Of a stretch of DNA of 64,000 bases, positions 47,053-55,992 are shown piece by piece (position 1 is the stretch's first letter; every line of letters begins with the position of its first letter). The position numbers and the translations under genes were made by a program. The notes below the pieces were generated by a model. It was not told the DNA's origin. It was given only the letters and a program-made list of their open reading frames with translations, and did not search any database. Source of the DNA: Catenuloplanes niger. GTDB taxonomy: Bacteria > Actinomycetota > Actinomycetes > Mycobacteriales > Micromonosporaceae. Location: the NCBI RefSeq assembly GCF_031458255.1, contig NZ_JAVDYC010000001.1:3853001-3917000 (forward strand), in the 5' to 3' direction.

Positions 47053-47180
47053 CCCGAAACCGCACGACGCGGGCGGTCCCGATCACCCGGGAACCGCCCC
47101 ACACGGGCCGCCTCGGTCAGCCGGGACCGCCCGACACGGGCACCGCCTCGGTCATCCGGGACCGCCCGACGCGGCCGCGA
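47053..47180. repeat. Degenerate tandem repeat of about 34 bp
   Basis: Successive units begin CCGAAACCGC (about 47054), CCGGGAACCGC (47087), CCGGGACCGC (47121) and CCGGGACCGC (47156), with periods 33-35. Each contains ACACGGG/ACGCGGG and a CCTCGGTCA- or GGTC-type end. It fills the space between the convergent mqnA and GNAT genes. Confidence 0.7.
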
Positions 47181-47199
47181 CGGTCGGGGCCGAGCGCGC

Positions 47200-47655
47200 C
47201 TAGCGCTTGAGGCGGGCGACGACCTCGGTGTCCTCGGTCTCACCCGTCTCGGCGAAGCCCACGCTGGCGTACGCGCGACGGGCCGCCTCGTTGTCCGGCT
47301 CGTAGGAGAGCGCGAAGCCGGTCACCTGCGGCTCCTCGGCCAGCACCTTCTCCATCAGCGCCGTGATCGCGGCGCGGCCCAGGCCGGTGCCCTGCCGCTC
47401 CGCGTCGATGATCACGCCGCCGATCCAGGCGGCGTCGTCCTCCGGGTCGATCGTCCACATCAGAAAGCCGACGATCTCGCCGTCCGCGCTCACCGCGAGC
47501 GGGCGCCAGCCGGCGTCGCCGTACTGGCAGAGCGCGAGGTAGTAGGTGGGTGGTGCGACCCATTCCCGCTGGTGCGGGGCCACGGTCAGGCCGGCGACGG
47601 CTCGCCAGTTGCCGGAGTCGACCGGCACGAGGGAGATCTGCGACATGCGGGGCAT
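47200..47655 (-). CDS. GNAT-family N-acetyltransferase
   Basis: A 151-residue acetyltransferase. The acetyl-CoA pyrophosphate loop is ERQGTGLGRAAITALM (86-101), preceded by WIGGVIIDA (strand beta4). YEPDNEAARRAYASVGFAETGE is the typical C-terminal N-EAARRAYASVGF motif. It starts at ATG 47655 or 47646; neither has a close ribosome site. The layout resembles spermidine/diamine acetyltransferase-like GNATs (LVPVDSGNWRAVAGL), but the substrate is unknown. Confidence 0.88.
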   Translation of the reverse strand: MPRMSQISLVPVDSGNWRAVAGLTVAPHQREWVAPPTYYLALCQYGDAGWRPLAVSADGEIVGFLMWTIDPEDDAAWIGGVIIDAERQGTGLGRAAITALMEKVLAEEPQVTGFALSYEPDNEAARRAYASVGFAETGETEDTEVVARLKR

Positions 47656-47774
47656 GGTGCCAGGCCCGCCTCCCGTTGATCTCCATGGGGTTGCCTCGGG
47701 CGACCGCCGCGGGACCGGAGCCCGCGGGAGCTCTGGGAAGGTGACCGCGCCGGAAGCGGGCAGATCATTGCCTG

Positions 47775-48869
47775 TCAGGTGGTGACCTGCGCCTTTTCCT
47801 CCGGCATGACCGGGGAGCGATGCGGTTCCGGCGTGCGGTGTGCCGCGGGTGGGGTCGCGAGGCCGCCGAGCAGCGCGCCGAGGGCCGCCGTGATGACCAC
47901 GATCCCGGTGATCATTTCGAGCGGCCAGCGCAGGCCCGCGTCGAGGTGCAGGCCGAGCAGCATGCCGGACCAGACCAGCGCGACGTGGACCGCGCCCGCG
48001 ATCGGCAGCCGCAGCGCCGCGCGGGGACCGCGAACCGCGTCCAGCCAGACCACGATCACGTCGGCGAGCAGCGCGGCGAGCACCGCGACGAGTGAGCCGA
48101 ACGCCATCGGGGCCGGGAACTCGAACATCAGCATCCCGAACAGGACCGTGGCCGCGACGATCGCGGCGCCGGCGCCGAGTGTGGGCCGGCGGCGGTGCGC
48201 CAGCAGGAACGGGATCGCGATGATCGGCGTGGTGAAGACGTAGGCGTCCACGCCGAGGAGCGCCACGGAGCCGCCGGCCGCGTCCAGGCCACCGTTCGAC
48301 GCGGCGTTGCCCGGCACGAACTCCCGGGTCGGCGCGTCGGTGAGGAACGCGTTGGAGTGGCTGAGCAGGATCGTGGTGAGCGCGGTGGCGAGCGCGAGCG
48401 CGGCGACGCCGGTGACCGTGCGCAGGCCGTGCTCCGCGGTGGCCCACCAGGCGCGCACCGGGCTGCCGGCCAGCAGGATCGCGCCGATCACGAGTAGCAG
48501 GTGGCTCGGGCTGAACTGGGCGTTGAGGCCGACCTCGATGCCGATCGTCTCGTGCCAGATCATGTCGCCGAGACCGCCCGCCCCGAAGACGAGCACGCCG
48601 ACCGCGCCGGCGCGATAGCCCGCGGGCCAGCCGTCGCGCCACCAGCGCGGCGCGTCGGCCCGGACCCGGTAGGCCAGCCAGAACGTCCAGGCGGCGAGCC
48701 CGGCGAAGCCGGCGTAGATCAGGCCGTGCCACGGCGTGAAGAACGTCTCCAGCGTGGACGGCAGGTTGGAGTGCGCCCACCCGTCGGTGATGCCGCCGGC
48801 CACCAGGACCGTCGTCAGCGCCACGGTGACCAGATCCTCCCGGGCTGTGGTCCCTCGTCTGCCGGTCAT
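47775..48869 (-). CDS. Multi-pass membrane protein with conserved-looking intramembrane histidines
   Basis: A 364-residue protein with about nine predicted helices; family not recognised. Histidines sit at helix ends or within helices: WAHSN (His33), FTPWHGLIY (His48), DMIWHETIG (His106), FSPSHLLLV (His123) and LLSHSNAF (His171). Such a set is reminiscent of metal- or heme-binding membrane proteins, but this is inference. The C-terminal tail (about 335-364) is Pro/His-rich and cytosolic. ATG 48869 is used; GTG 48881 would add four residues. Nearest neighbours are a GNAT and an MFS gene, which do not reveal the function. Confidence 0.65.
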   Translation of the reverse strand: MTGRRGTTAREDLVTVALTTVLVAGGITDGWAHSNLPSTLETFFTPWHGLIYAGFAGLAAWTFWLAYRVRADAPRWWRDGWPAGYRAGAVGVLVFGAGGLGDMIWHETIGIEVGLNAQFSPSHLLLVIGAILLAGSPVRAWWATAEHGLRTVTGVAALALATALTTILLSHSNAFLTDAPTREFVPGNAASNGGLDAAGGSVALLGVDAYVFTTPIIAIPFLLAHRRRPTLGAGAAIVAATVLFGMLMFEFPAPMAFGSLVAVLAALLADVIVVWLDAVRGPRAALRLPIAGAVHVALVWSGMLLGLHLDAGLRWPLEMITGIVVITAALGALLGGLATPPAAHRTPEPHRSPVMPEEKAQVTT

Positions 48870-48979
48870 CCCGTCACCCACCCCGATCGTCCGTTACGGC
48901 ACCTGATCGTCTCCCGGCGGCCACGTCATCGACGACCACCGTTTCAGGAACCGAGAAGCACGACATTTGGGTACGGGTG

Positions 48980-50233
48980 TCAGGCCGTGACCAGGGCGGG
49001 CGCGGCCGGCCGGCGCTCCCGGTGGATCGTGCGCACGATCGGCACCGCGACCAGCGCGCAGATCAGGACGCCGGCCGTGCCGAGCGCGAACACCAGCGTG
49101 CGCGGGGCGAGCGCCTCGAGCAGGAAGCCGGCCAGCGCGTACCCGGCCAGGCCCGCGCCCTGCACCCAGCCGCCCAGGATCGCGAACGCCCGCCCGTGCG
49201 ACTCGGCCGGCACCCGGCGTGCGACCAGCACGTTCTGCTGCACGTTCAGGCCGCCGTTGAAGAAGCCGCCGACCAGGTAGAGCGGCGCCACCCAGAGGAC
49301 GGCCGGGAAGACCGCCATCGCGGCGACGGCGAGGCAGGTGGCGGCGAGCGTGCACAGCGTGCCGTAGACCAGCGCGCCGTCGTCCCGCATCCGGCGGACC
49401 AGCCGGACCGTCACCCACGTGCCGGCCAGCAGGCCCGCGGCCCAGAGCGCCTCGATCAGCCCGTACGCCGTGGTGGAGGCGCCCAGCGTCTCCCGCAGGT
49501 AGAAGATGGCCACCACGTTGATCGCGCCGACGCCGAGCACGACGCCCGCGATCGCGACCGTGATCGCGCCGAGCAGCGGGTCGCGCCAGTAGCGGAACTG
49601 CCGCTGCCCGGCCCCGTCCGGGCCCGCGGCGGTGTCGCCGGTGCGCCCCCGGCGCGTGCGGATCAGCAGCCCGGTCGCGGCCAGCGCGAGGAACGCCACG
49701 GTGACCAGCAGCAGCGGCACCCGCGCGCCGAACCGGCCGACCAGCACGCCGGCCAGCACCGGCGCGGCGAGCGCGCCGATCGAGGTCGCGGTCTGGCTGA
49801 GCGCCATGGCCCGCGGCAGGTCGTCGCGGCTCACCATGGCCGGCAGCAGTGCCGCCAGCGTCGGGTGGGTCAGCGCCAGACCGCAGGCGATCAGCGCCAC
49901 CAGCGCGATGATCAGCAGAGGCGTGGTGACGAACGACAGCAGCGCGCAGACCGCCGCCTGCGCCAGCCCCACGCCGACCAGCAGCCGTCGGCTGTCCATC
50001 CGGTCGACGACCCGGCCGGTGAGCGGCGCCAGTGCGACCAGCGGGAGCACGCCCGCCAGCATCAGCCCGGACACCGCGAACCCGCCGGCCCCGGCCGACT
50101 GCAACGTCAGCACCAGCGTCGTGGCCGCCGTCAGGTCCCCGGCCACCGAGAGCCCCCGCGCGCCCGCCGCCAGGTAGACGTCCCGCCGGCCCGCCCCAGG
50201 TGTGAAAGACATGCTTCGAAAGTAACGCTTCAT
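48980..50233 (-). CDS. MFS efflux transporter
   Basis: A 417-residue major facilitator with about twelve helices. It has APLTGRVVDRMDSRRLLVGVG (A-motif loop), TATSIGALAAPVLAGVLVGRFG and a C-half loop RLVRRMRDDGALVYG, resembling the enterobactin-exporter/antibiotic-efflux branch. ATG 50233 is used; ATG 50212 is an internal alternative. It lies 110 bp downstream of an ArsR-type regulator gene on the same strand, which probably controls it. Substrate unknown. Confidence 0.85.
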   Translation of the reverse strand: MKRYFRSMSFTPGAGRRDVYLAAGARGLSVAGDLTAATTLVLTLQSAGAGGFAVSGLMLAGVLPLVALAPLTGRVVDRMDSRRLLVGVGLAQAAVCALLSFVTTPLLIIALVALIACGLALTHPTLAALLPAMVSRDDLPRAMALSQTATSIGALAAPVLAGVLVGRFGARVPLLLVTVAFLALAATGLLIRTRRGRTGDTAAGPDGAGQRQFRYWRDPLLGAITVAIAGVVLGVGAINVVAIFYLRETLGASTTAYGLIEALWAAGLLAGTWVTVRLVRRMRDDGALVYGTLCTLAATCLAVAAMAVFPAVLWVAPLYLVGGFFNGGLNVQQNVLVARRVPAESHGRAFAILGGWVQGAGLAGYALAGFLLEALAPRTLVFALGTAGVLICALVAVPIVRTIHRERRPAAPALVTA

Positions 50234-50343
50234 ATCTTGCCCGCGCAATGCCGTTCGACCGCGAGGTTGACGCAGTGGCCCGGCCGGACGTGGACGCGGG
50301 CACGCCGGGACGGCCGCGCGCGGCGGCCGGCCCGGACGCCCGG

Positions 50344-50937
50344 TCAGTCCGTGACGTCCTGCGGGGTGGCGGCGTAGTGGATGACCACGGTGCGGGCGTC
50401 GGCCGGCGGATCGGTGCGGCCGCGGCGGCGGTAGGGGTCGATCAGGTCCATGATGGCCTGGTTGAGCTTGAGCGCCTCGTCCGCCGTCATCGTGCAGACG
50501 ATGCTGCTGAGCTGGCCGACGTTGTACCACTCGGGCGGCGCCAGGTGCGCGGTCCGGACATAGGCCCGGATCCGCTCGAAGTCGCGCTGCAGGTAGGCGT
50601 CGACCAGCGCGATCTCGGCGGCCCGGGTGTCGTCGGACGCGTCCTGTCCGGCGTCGATGCTGAACGACGGGGCCGCCGCCCGCCACAGCCGCTCCCGCCC
50701 GTCGCCCCGGCTCGGCGCGGCCTCGACCATGCCGGCCTTGGCCAGCGCGCGCAGGTGGTAACTGGTCGCGCTGGGCGACAGCCCGGCCACCTCCGCGCAC
50801 GAGGTCGCGGTCACCGACTCCCCGGTCGAGCCGAGGTGCTCCATGATGGCCAGCCGCGCGGGATGCGCCAGTGCCCGCATGACCCGCGGGTCCGAGATCG
50901 TCACCCGCTGCGACCCGCGCCGCTCCGCGTCGGTCAT
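50344..50937 (-). CDS. ArsR-type winged helix regulator
   Basis: A 197-residue regulator. The N-terminal winged helix reads SDPRVMRALAHPARLAIMEHL, then CAEVAGLSPSATSYHLRALAKAGMVE (ArsR/HTH_20 signature). The remainder (110-197) is helical with YLQRDFERIRAYVRTAHLAPPEWYN, a partner domain common in actinobacterial ArsR proteins and without metal-site cysteines. GGAGGGG lies 5 bases before the ATG. It precedes an MFS transporter gene, so it is likely its local repressor. The signal is unknown. Confidence 0.88.
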   Translation of the reverse strand: MTDAERRGSQRVTISDPRVMRALAHPARLAIMEHLGSTGESVTATSCAEVAGLSPSATSYHLRALAKAGMVEAAPSRGDGRERLWRAAAPSFSIDAGQDASDDTRAAEIALVDAYLQRDFERIRAYVRTAHLAPPEWYNVGQLSSIVCTMTADEALKLNQAIMDLIDPYRRRGRTDPPADARTVVIHYAATPQDVTD

Positions 50938-51169
50938 CAGCACCCCTCCCTCAGCCACCCCGATCATCCCAGCCGCCCGCCCGTGTCCGGCCCGGCGGGT
51001 CGCGTCGAGCCGTAAATCGGTGGAGAAGGGAAGGGACGGGGCGTAAGGTGGATGACCGCTTGACGGCCGCGGTGCACGGCACCGGAGCGGACGTCCCACG
51101 CGCCGGGCCCGGAGGTGACGGGCTGCGGATACGCGAGCGAGCAGCGGCGAAGATGCGTGAGGATGCAGC

Positions 51170-53143
51170 GTGCCCGCAGATCTTGAGATTGAGTTGACGG
51201 CCGAACGGGAGCACCTGGCCGCGTCCCGGTCCGCGTTGCGGCGGATGCGGGAGCACGCGGAGGCGTTGTTCGCCACCGGTGACAAGGTGGCCGGGGATTC
51301 GTACACGGCGGAGCAGCTCGGCCGGCACATGGCACGGCGGGTGCTGGAGCTGGCCGACGACCCGTCGACGCCGTTGTTCTTCGGCCGGCTGGACTTCGGC
51401 GACGGCGAGCACGCCGGGCACGGCTACCACGTGGGGCGCCGGCACGTCACGGACGAGGCCGGCGAGCCGATGGTGCTGGACTGGCGGGCGCCGATCTCGC
51501 GCTCGTTCTACCGGGCCAGCGTGAAGGACCCGCGGGGCGTGGCGGTGCGGCGGCGGTTCGGCTTCGTCGAGGGCGTGATCACGTCGTTCGAGGACGAGCA
51601 CCTGGATCGCGGCGAGGAGCTGGGCACCGCGTCGAAGATCCTGACGCAGGAGATCGAGCGGCCGCGCGTGGGGCCGATGCGGGACATCGTGGCGACGATC
51701 CAGCCGGAGCAGGACGAGCTGGTCCGCGCGGATCTGGCCGACTCGCTCTGCGTGCAGGGCGCGCCCGGCACCGGAAAGACCGCGGTGGGCCTGCACCGGG
51801 CCGCGTACCTGCTGTATCTGCACCGGGAGCGGTTGCGCCGCTCGGGCGTGCTGATCGTCGGGCCGAACCGGGCGTTCCTCGGCTACATCGCGGCGGTGCT
51901 GCCCGCGCTGGGCGAGGTGGAGGTCGCGCAGAGCACGGTCGAGGACCTGATCGGGCGCGTCCCCGTCCGGGCCGAGGACGGGACGGCGGCCGCGGTCGTC
52001 AAGCACGACGCGCGGATGGCGGAGGTGCTGCGCCGCGCGGTCTGGTCGCACATCGGCAAGCCGAGCGTGCCGATGACCGTGCCGGACGGGTCGTACCGGT
52101 GGCGGATCGCCGAGGAGCCGCTGCGCCGGGTGGTGGACGAGGCGCGGCGCGAGGGCCTGCCGTACGCGGTGGGGCGCGAGCGGGTCCGGGCCCGGGTGGT
52201 GTCGCTGCTGCTGCGCCAGTCGGAGGCGCGCCGGGGCGACTCGCCGCCGGAGTCCTGGCAGCGCCGGATGGCGAAGGCGAAGCCGGTGACCGAGTTCCTG
52301 GACGAGGTCTGGCCCGCGCTGACCCCGGAGGGCCTGCTGCACCGGCTGCTGACCGACCCGGACTCGCTGCGGGAGCACGCCGGCGGCCTGCTCACCGACG
52401 AGGAACAGGCCGCGATCGTCAAGACCGGCGGCCGGACCCCGAAGAGCACCCGGTGGACGAGCGCCGACACGGTGCTGATGGACGAGATCGCCGGGCTGCT
52501 GGACCGGATGCCGAGCTTCGGGCACGTGGTGCTGGACGAGGCGCAGGACCTCTCGCCGATGCAGTGCCGAGCGATCGCGCGCCGCAGCGAGCACGGCTCG
52601 ATCACGCTGCTCGGCGACCTGGCGCAGGGCACCGCGCCGTGGGCGTCCGCGGACTGGGCGGTGTCGCTGGCGCATCTGGGCAAGCCGGGCGCGCCGGTGG
52701 TGCCGCTGACCGTCGGCTTCCGGGTGCCGGCCGTGGTGGTCGAGCTGGCCAACCGGCTGCTGCCCGCGCTGCGGGTGAACGTCCCGCCGGCCGAGTCGCT
52801 GCGGCGGGACGGCTCCCTGGTCGTACGCGCGACGACCGATCTTGCCGGTGATCTTGATCGTGAGGTGCGGGCCGCGCTGGAGCACGAGGGGTCGGTCGCG
52901 GTGATCGCGGCGGACGCGTCGGTGGCGGCACTGACGGCGATCGTCCCACAGAGTGATCGGCTCGAGATCGTCCCCGCCTCGATCGTCAAAGGACTCGAGT
53001 ACGACCACGTGATCGTCGTCGAGCCTGCTGAGATCGTCGACGCCGAGCCAAGGGGATTGAACAGGCTCTATGTCGTGCTGACTCGTGCGGTCTCTCGCCT
53101 CACTGTCATTCACGCCGTTCCGCTGCCGGAGCCGCTGACCTGA
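51170..53143 (+). CDS. HelD-like UvrD/Rep-family ATPase
   Basis: A 657-residue superfamily 1 ATPase of the HelD type. An N-terminal coiled-coil-like arm (about 3-40) precedes the split 1A domain; Walker A is GAPGTGKT (197-204), Walker B is LDEAQDLSPMQ (DEAQD 456-460), followed by ITLLGDLAQGTAPW and the C-terminal KGLEYDHVIVVEP and LYVVLTRA motifs. Known HelD proteins bind RNA polymerase and recycle it, and some actinobacterial forms protect it from rifamycins. GAGG precedes the GTG start by 7 bases. The neighbours give no further clue. Confidence 0.88.
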   Translation: MPADLEIELTAEREHLAASRSALRRMREHAEALFATGDKVAGDSYTAEQLGRHMARRVLELADDPSTPLFFGRLDFGDGEHAGHGYHVGRRHVTDEAGEPMVLDWRAPISRSFYRASVKDPRGVAVRRRFGFVEGVITSFEDEHLDRGEELGTASKILTQEIERPRVGPMRDIVATIQPEQDELVRADLADSLCVQGAPGTGKTAVGLHRAAYLLYLHRERLRRSGVLIVGPNRAFLGYIAAVLPALGEVEVAQSTVEDLIGRVPVRAEDGTAAAVVKHDARMAEVLRRAVWSHIGKPSVPMTVPDGSYRWRIAEEPLRRVVDEARREGLPYAVGRERVRARVVSLLLRQSEARRGDSPPESWQRRMAKAKPVTEFLDEVWPALTPEGLLHRLLTDPDSLREHAGGLLTDEEQAAIVKTGGRTPKSTRWTSADTVLMDEIAGLLDRMPSFGHVVLDEAQDLSPMQCRAIARRSEHGSITLLGDLAQGTAPWASADWAVSLAHLGKPGAPVVPLTVGFRVPAVVVELANRLLPALRVNVPPAESLRRDGSLVVRATTDLAGDLDREVRAALEHEGSVAVIAADASVAALTAIVPQSDRLEIVPASIVKGLEYDHVIVVEPAEIVDAEPRGLNRLYVVLTRAVSRLTVIHAVPLPEPLT

Positions 53144-53182
53144 GCGATGGTTTAGGGAGCGAGCCCCAGCGAGAGGACGAAC

Positions 53183-54985
53183 ATGACACTCCCCCGCAAC
53201 GGCTACCTCCCGATCGAGGAGCACGGCGTCGTCGGCGACCTGCGCACCATCGCACTGGTCGGCACGGACGGCACCATCGACTGGTACTGCCCGGCCCGGT
53301 TCGACGCGCCGTCACTCTTCGCCTCCCTGCTCGACGCCCGGAAGGGCGGCTACTTCTCGATCCGCAGCCGGGCCTCGTCCCGCCCGAAGCAGCTCTACCT
53401 GCCGGAGACGAACATCCTGGTCACCCGCTTCGTCGGCGCGGAGGCGGTCGGCGAGGTGATCGACTTCATGGTTCCGGAGACCTCGGAGACCGCGGCCGCG
53501 CGCGACCTGCTGGTACGCCGGGCGCGCGCGGTCCGCGGCCGGGCCACGTTCGAGCTGGCCTGCCATCCGGCCTTCGACTACGGCCGGGTGTCGCACACGG
53601 TCGAGCTGGTCAGCGGCGTCGGCGCGGTGTTCACCTCCGCGGCCGGCCGGTTCGTGCTGCGCACCAGCGTGCCGCTGAAGATCGAGGAGAACGGCGTCGG
53701 CGCCACGTTCACGCTGGACGAGGGCGAGACCGTGGAGATCCAGCTGGAGTGGAAGGGCGAGGTGCGCCCGCTGCTCGACGGCGAGAACGAGGACCTGTTC
53801 GTGCGCACCTCGGACTTCTGGCAGCGGTGGCTGAGCCAGTGCAAGTACCGCGGGCGCTGGCGGGAGACCGTGCAACGCTCCGCGCTCGCGCTCAAGCTGC
53901 TGGTCTACCACCCGACCGGCGCGCTGGTGGCGGCGCCGACCACGTCGCTGCCGGAGGAGCTGGGCGGCATCCGGAACTGGGACTACCGGTACGCGTGGCT
54001 GCGCGACGCCGCGTTCACCATCTACGCGCTGATGCGGCTGGGCTTCCTGGAGGAGGCGGCCGCGTTCATGGACTGGGTGCAGAAACGCTGCGAGGAGGCG
54101 GACCGCGACCGGGACCGCGACCTCATGATCATGTACGCGGTGGACGGCAGCCCGGAGATCCCCGAGTTCACGCTCGACCATCTGGAGGGATACCGGGGTT
54201 CCGCGCCGGTCCGGATCGGCAACAACGCGGTCAACCAGCGGCAGATCGACGTGTACGGCGAGCTGATGGACTCGGTCTACCTCTACAACCGCGAGGTGCC
54301 GATCTCGTACGACCTGTGGACCCACCTCTCCAAGCGGCTCGACTGGCTGTCCAGCCACTGGCAGGAGCCGGACGAGGGCATCTGGGAGATCCGCGGTCCA
54401 CGGCAGCGGTTCACCTACTCCGCGCTGATGACCTGGGTGGCGTACGACCGGGCCTGCCGGCTCGCCCGGGACCGGGGACTGCCGGCGCCGATCGAGCGGT
54501 GGCGCAAGCTCGGCAACCAGGCCTACCGGTTCGTGCAGAACTCGTGCTGGGACCGGGAGGTCGGTGCCTACGTGATGCACCCGGGCAGCAAGCTGCTGGA
54601 CGCGTCGCTGCTGGTCATGCCGTTGGTTAAGTTCTCCGGCCCGACCGACCCGCGGTTCCTGTCCACGCTGGACCGGATCTCCGCCGAGCTGGCCTCGGAC
54701 AGCCTGGTCCACCGGTACGCGCACACCGGCCACGACGGGCTCGCCGGCCAGGAGGGCACGTTCAACCTCTGCTCCTTCTGGTACGTCGAGGCGCTCACCC
54801 GGGCCGGCCGGGTCCGCGAGGCCCGGATGATCTTCGAAAAGATGCTGACGTACGCGAACCACGTCGGCCTGTTCGCCGAGGAGATCGGCCCGTCCGGCGA
54901 ACAGCTCGGCAACTTCCCGCAGGCGTTCACGCACCTCGCGCTGATCTCCGCGGCGGTCAACCTGGACGCCGCGCTCGACCGGTAG
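53183..54985 (+). CDS. Glycoside hydrolase family 15 (trehalase/glucoamylase-like)
   Basis: A 600-residue cytosolic GH15 enzyme; no signal peptide. The N-terminal beta-sandwich starts with YLPIEEHGVVGDLRTIALVGTDGTIDW (about 8-34). The alpha/alpha-barrel has RNWDYRYAWLRDAAF (264-278) and the C-terminal catalytic region FAEEIGPSGEQLGNFPQAFTH (about 564-584). Mycobacterial members of this type are trehalases, while others hydrolyse maltodextrins; the sequence alone does not decide. GAGGACGAAC precedes the ATG. A hairpin terminator follows. Confidence 0.9.
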   Translation: MTLPRNGYLPIEEHGVVGDLRTIALVGTDGTIDWYCPARFDAPSLFASLLDARKGGYFSIRSRASSRPKQLYLPETNILVTRFVGAEAVGEVIDFMVPETSETAAARDLLVRRARAVRGRATFELACHPAFDYGRVSHTVELVSGVGAVFTSAAGRFVLRTSVPLKIEENGVGATFTLDEGETVEIQLEWKGEVRPLLDGENEDLFVRTSDFWQRWLSQCKYRGRWRETVQRSALALKLLVYHPTGALVAAPTTSLPEELGGIRNWDYRYAWLRDAAFTIYALMRLGFLEEAAAFMDWVQKRCEEADRDRDRDLMIMYAVDGSPEIPEFTLDHLEGYRGSAPVRIGNNAVNQRQIDVYGELMDSVYLYNREVPISYDLWTHLSKRLDWLSSHWQEPDEGIWEIRGPRQRFTYSALMTWVAYDRACRLARDRGLPAPIERWRKLGNQAYRFVQNSCWDREVGAYVMHPGSKLLDASLLVMPLVKFSGPTDPRFLSTLDRISAELASDSLVHRYAHTGHDGLAGQEGTFNLCSFWYVEALTRAGRVREARMIFEKMLTYANHVGLFAEEIGPSGEQLGNFPQAFTHLALISAAVNLDAALDR

Positions 54986-54989
54986 CCGC

Positions 54990-55009
54990 GGTCCCCCACG
55001 CGGGGGACC
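54990..55009 (+). terminator. Hairpin after the GH15 gene
   Basis: Stem GGTCCCCC (54990-54997) and GGGGGACC (55002-55009) with loop ACGC, starting 5 bp after the stop. No clear T-run follows. Confidence 0.7.
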
Positions 55010-55102
55010 CTCGATTGCTCCCCGCACGGGGATGGGGTGACTCGGCCCGATCCGTAGCGTCGCTCAGGTCAGGGACATGAGCGACACACAAGGATCGGGT
55101 CG

Positions 55103-55939
55103 ATGATCACTCCGCGGCAGGAACAGCTCCGGCGATTCCGTTTTCCGATCCTTCTCGGCGCGATGGCCGCGGTGCTGGCGGCGGCCCGCGGAATCAACGT
55201 CCTGGCCGCGTTCGATCCACTCGTCGCGCTGCTCACCGGGCTGCTGACCAGCGTCGCCGCGATCGCGCTCTACGTCTGGCTGAACCGGCGGGTGGAGGGC
55301 CGAGAGGCGACCGAGGTGTCCCGGAACGGCATGTGGGCGGGTCTCCGAAAAGGCATCCTGCTCGGTTTCGCGCTGTTCCTGGCGACCATTCTGCTGATCG
55401 GTGTGCTCGGTGGCTGGGTGAGCCTCCGATGGCATTCCGTCGGCGCTTTCCTGGTCACCATGGGAATGATGGCGAGCGTCGCGGTCAACGAGGAGTTGCT
55501 GTTCCGCGGCGTCGTCTTCCGGATCCTGGAGGAGCGCGCCGGCAGCGTCGTGGCGGTCGTCGTGTCGTCCGCGTTCTTCGGCCTGACGCACCTGGTCAAC
55601 GCGGGCGCCACGCTCTGGGGCGCGATCGCGATCGGCCTGGCCGGCGGCACCCTGACCGCGGCCTGCTACCTGCTGACCCGCTCGCTGTGGCCGCCGATCG
55701 GCCTGCACTTCGCCTGGAACTTCGCCGAGCTGGGCGTGTTCGGCAACGCGACCTCCGGCACCCCGGGCGGCGACACCGGCCTGCTGCACCTGGCACTGGA
55801 CACCTCGCGGACCGCGCTGACCGGCGGCGCGTTCGGCCCGGAGGCCAGCCCGGTCGCGATGCTGGTCTGCGCGGTGCCGGCGGTCCTGCTGCTCCGCCGG
55901 GCCCGGCGAGCCGGGCGGTTCCGGTCCCGCGCGCGGTAG
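55103..55939 (+). CDS. CPBP-family intramembrane metalloprotease
   Basis: A 278-residue membrane protein of the CPBP (Rce1/Abi) family. The three motifs are present: NEELLFRG (Glu130, Glu131, Arg135), FFGLTHLVN (His163) and LHFAWNFAEL (His202, Asn206). Eight or so membrane helices are expected. The family cleaves prenylated or bacteriocin-related substrates in other organisms; here the target is unknown. Start ATG 55103. Convergent with an FAD monooxygenase gene. Confidence 0.9.
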   Translation: MITPRQEQLRRFRFPILLGAMAAVLAAARGINVLAAFDPLVALLTGLLTSVAAIALYVWLNRRVEGREATEVSRNGMWAGLRKGILLGFALFLATILLIGVLGGWVSLRWHSVGAFLVTMGMMASVAVNEELLFRGVVFRILEERAGSVVAVVVSSAFFGLTHLVNAGATLWGAIAIGLAGGTLTAACYLLTRSLWPPIGLHFAWNFAELGVFGNATSGTPGGDTGLLHLALDTSRTALTGGAFGPEASPVAMLVCAVPAVLLLRRARRAGRFRSRAR

Positions 55940-55955
55940 CCAGGCCGTTCGGCGA

Positions 55956-55984
55956 TCGAGGCGCCGGCCGGGCCGGCGCCTCGA
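55956..55984. terminator. Palindromic hairpin between convergent genes
   Basis: A 29-base perfect inverted repeat (arms TCGAGGCGCCGGCC at 55956-55969 and 55971-55984, single G at the centre). Serves the CPBP and FAD monooxygenase genes. Confidence 0.75.
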
Positions 55985-55992
55985 GCACCAAC

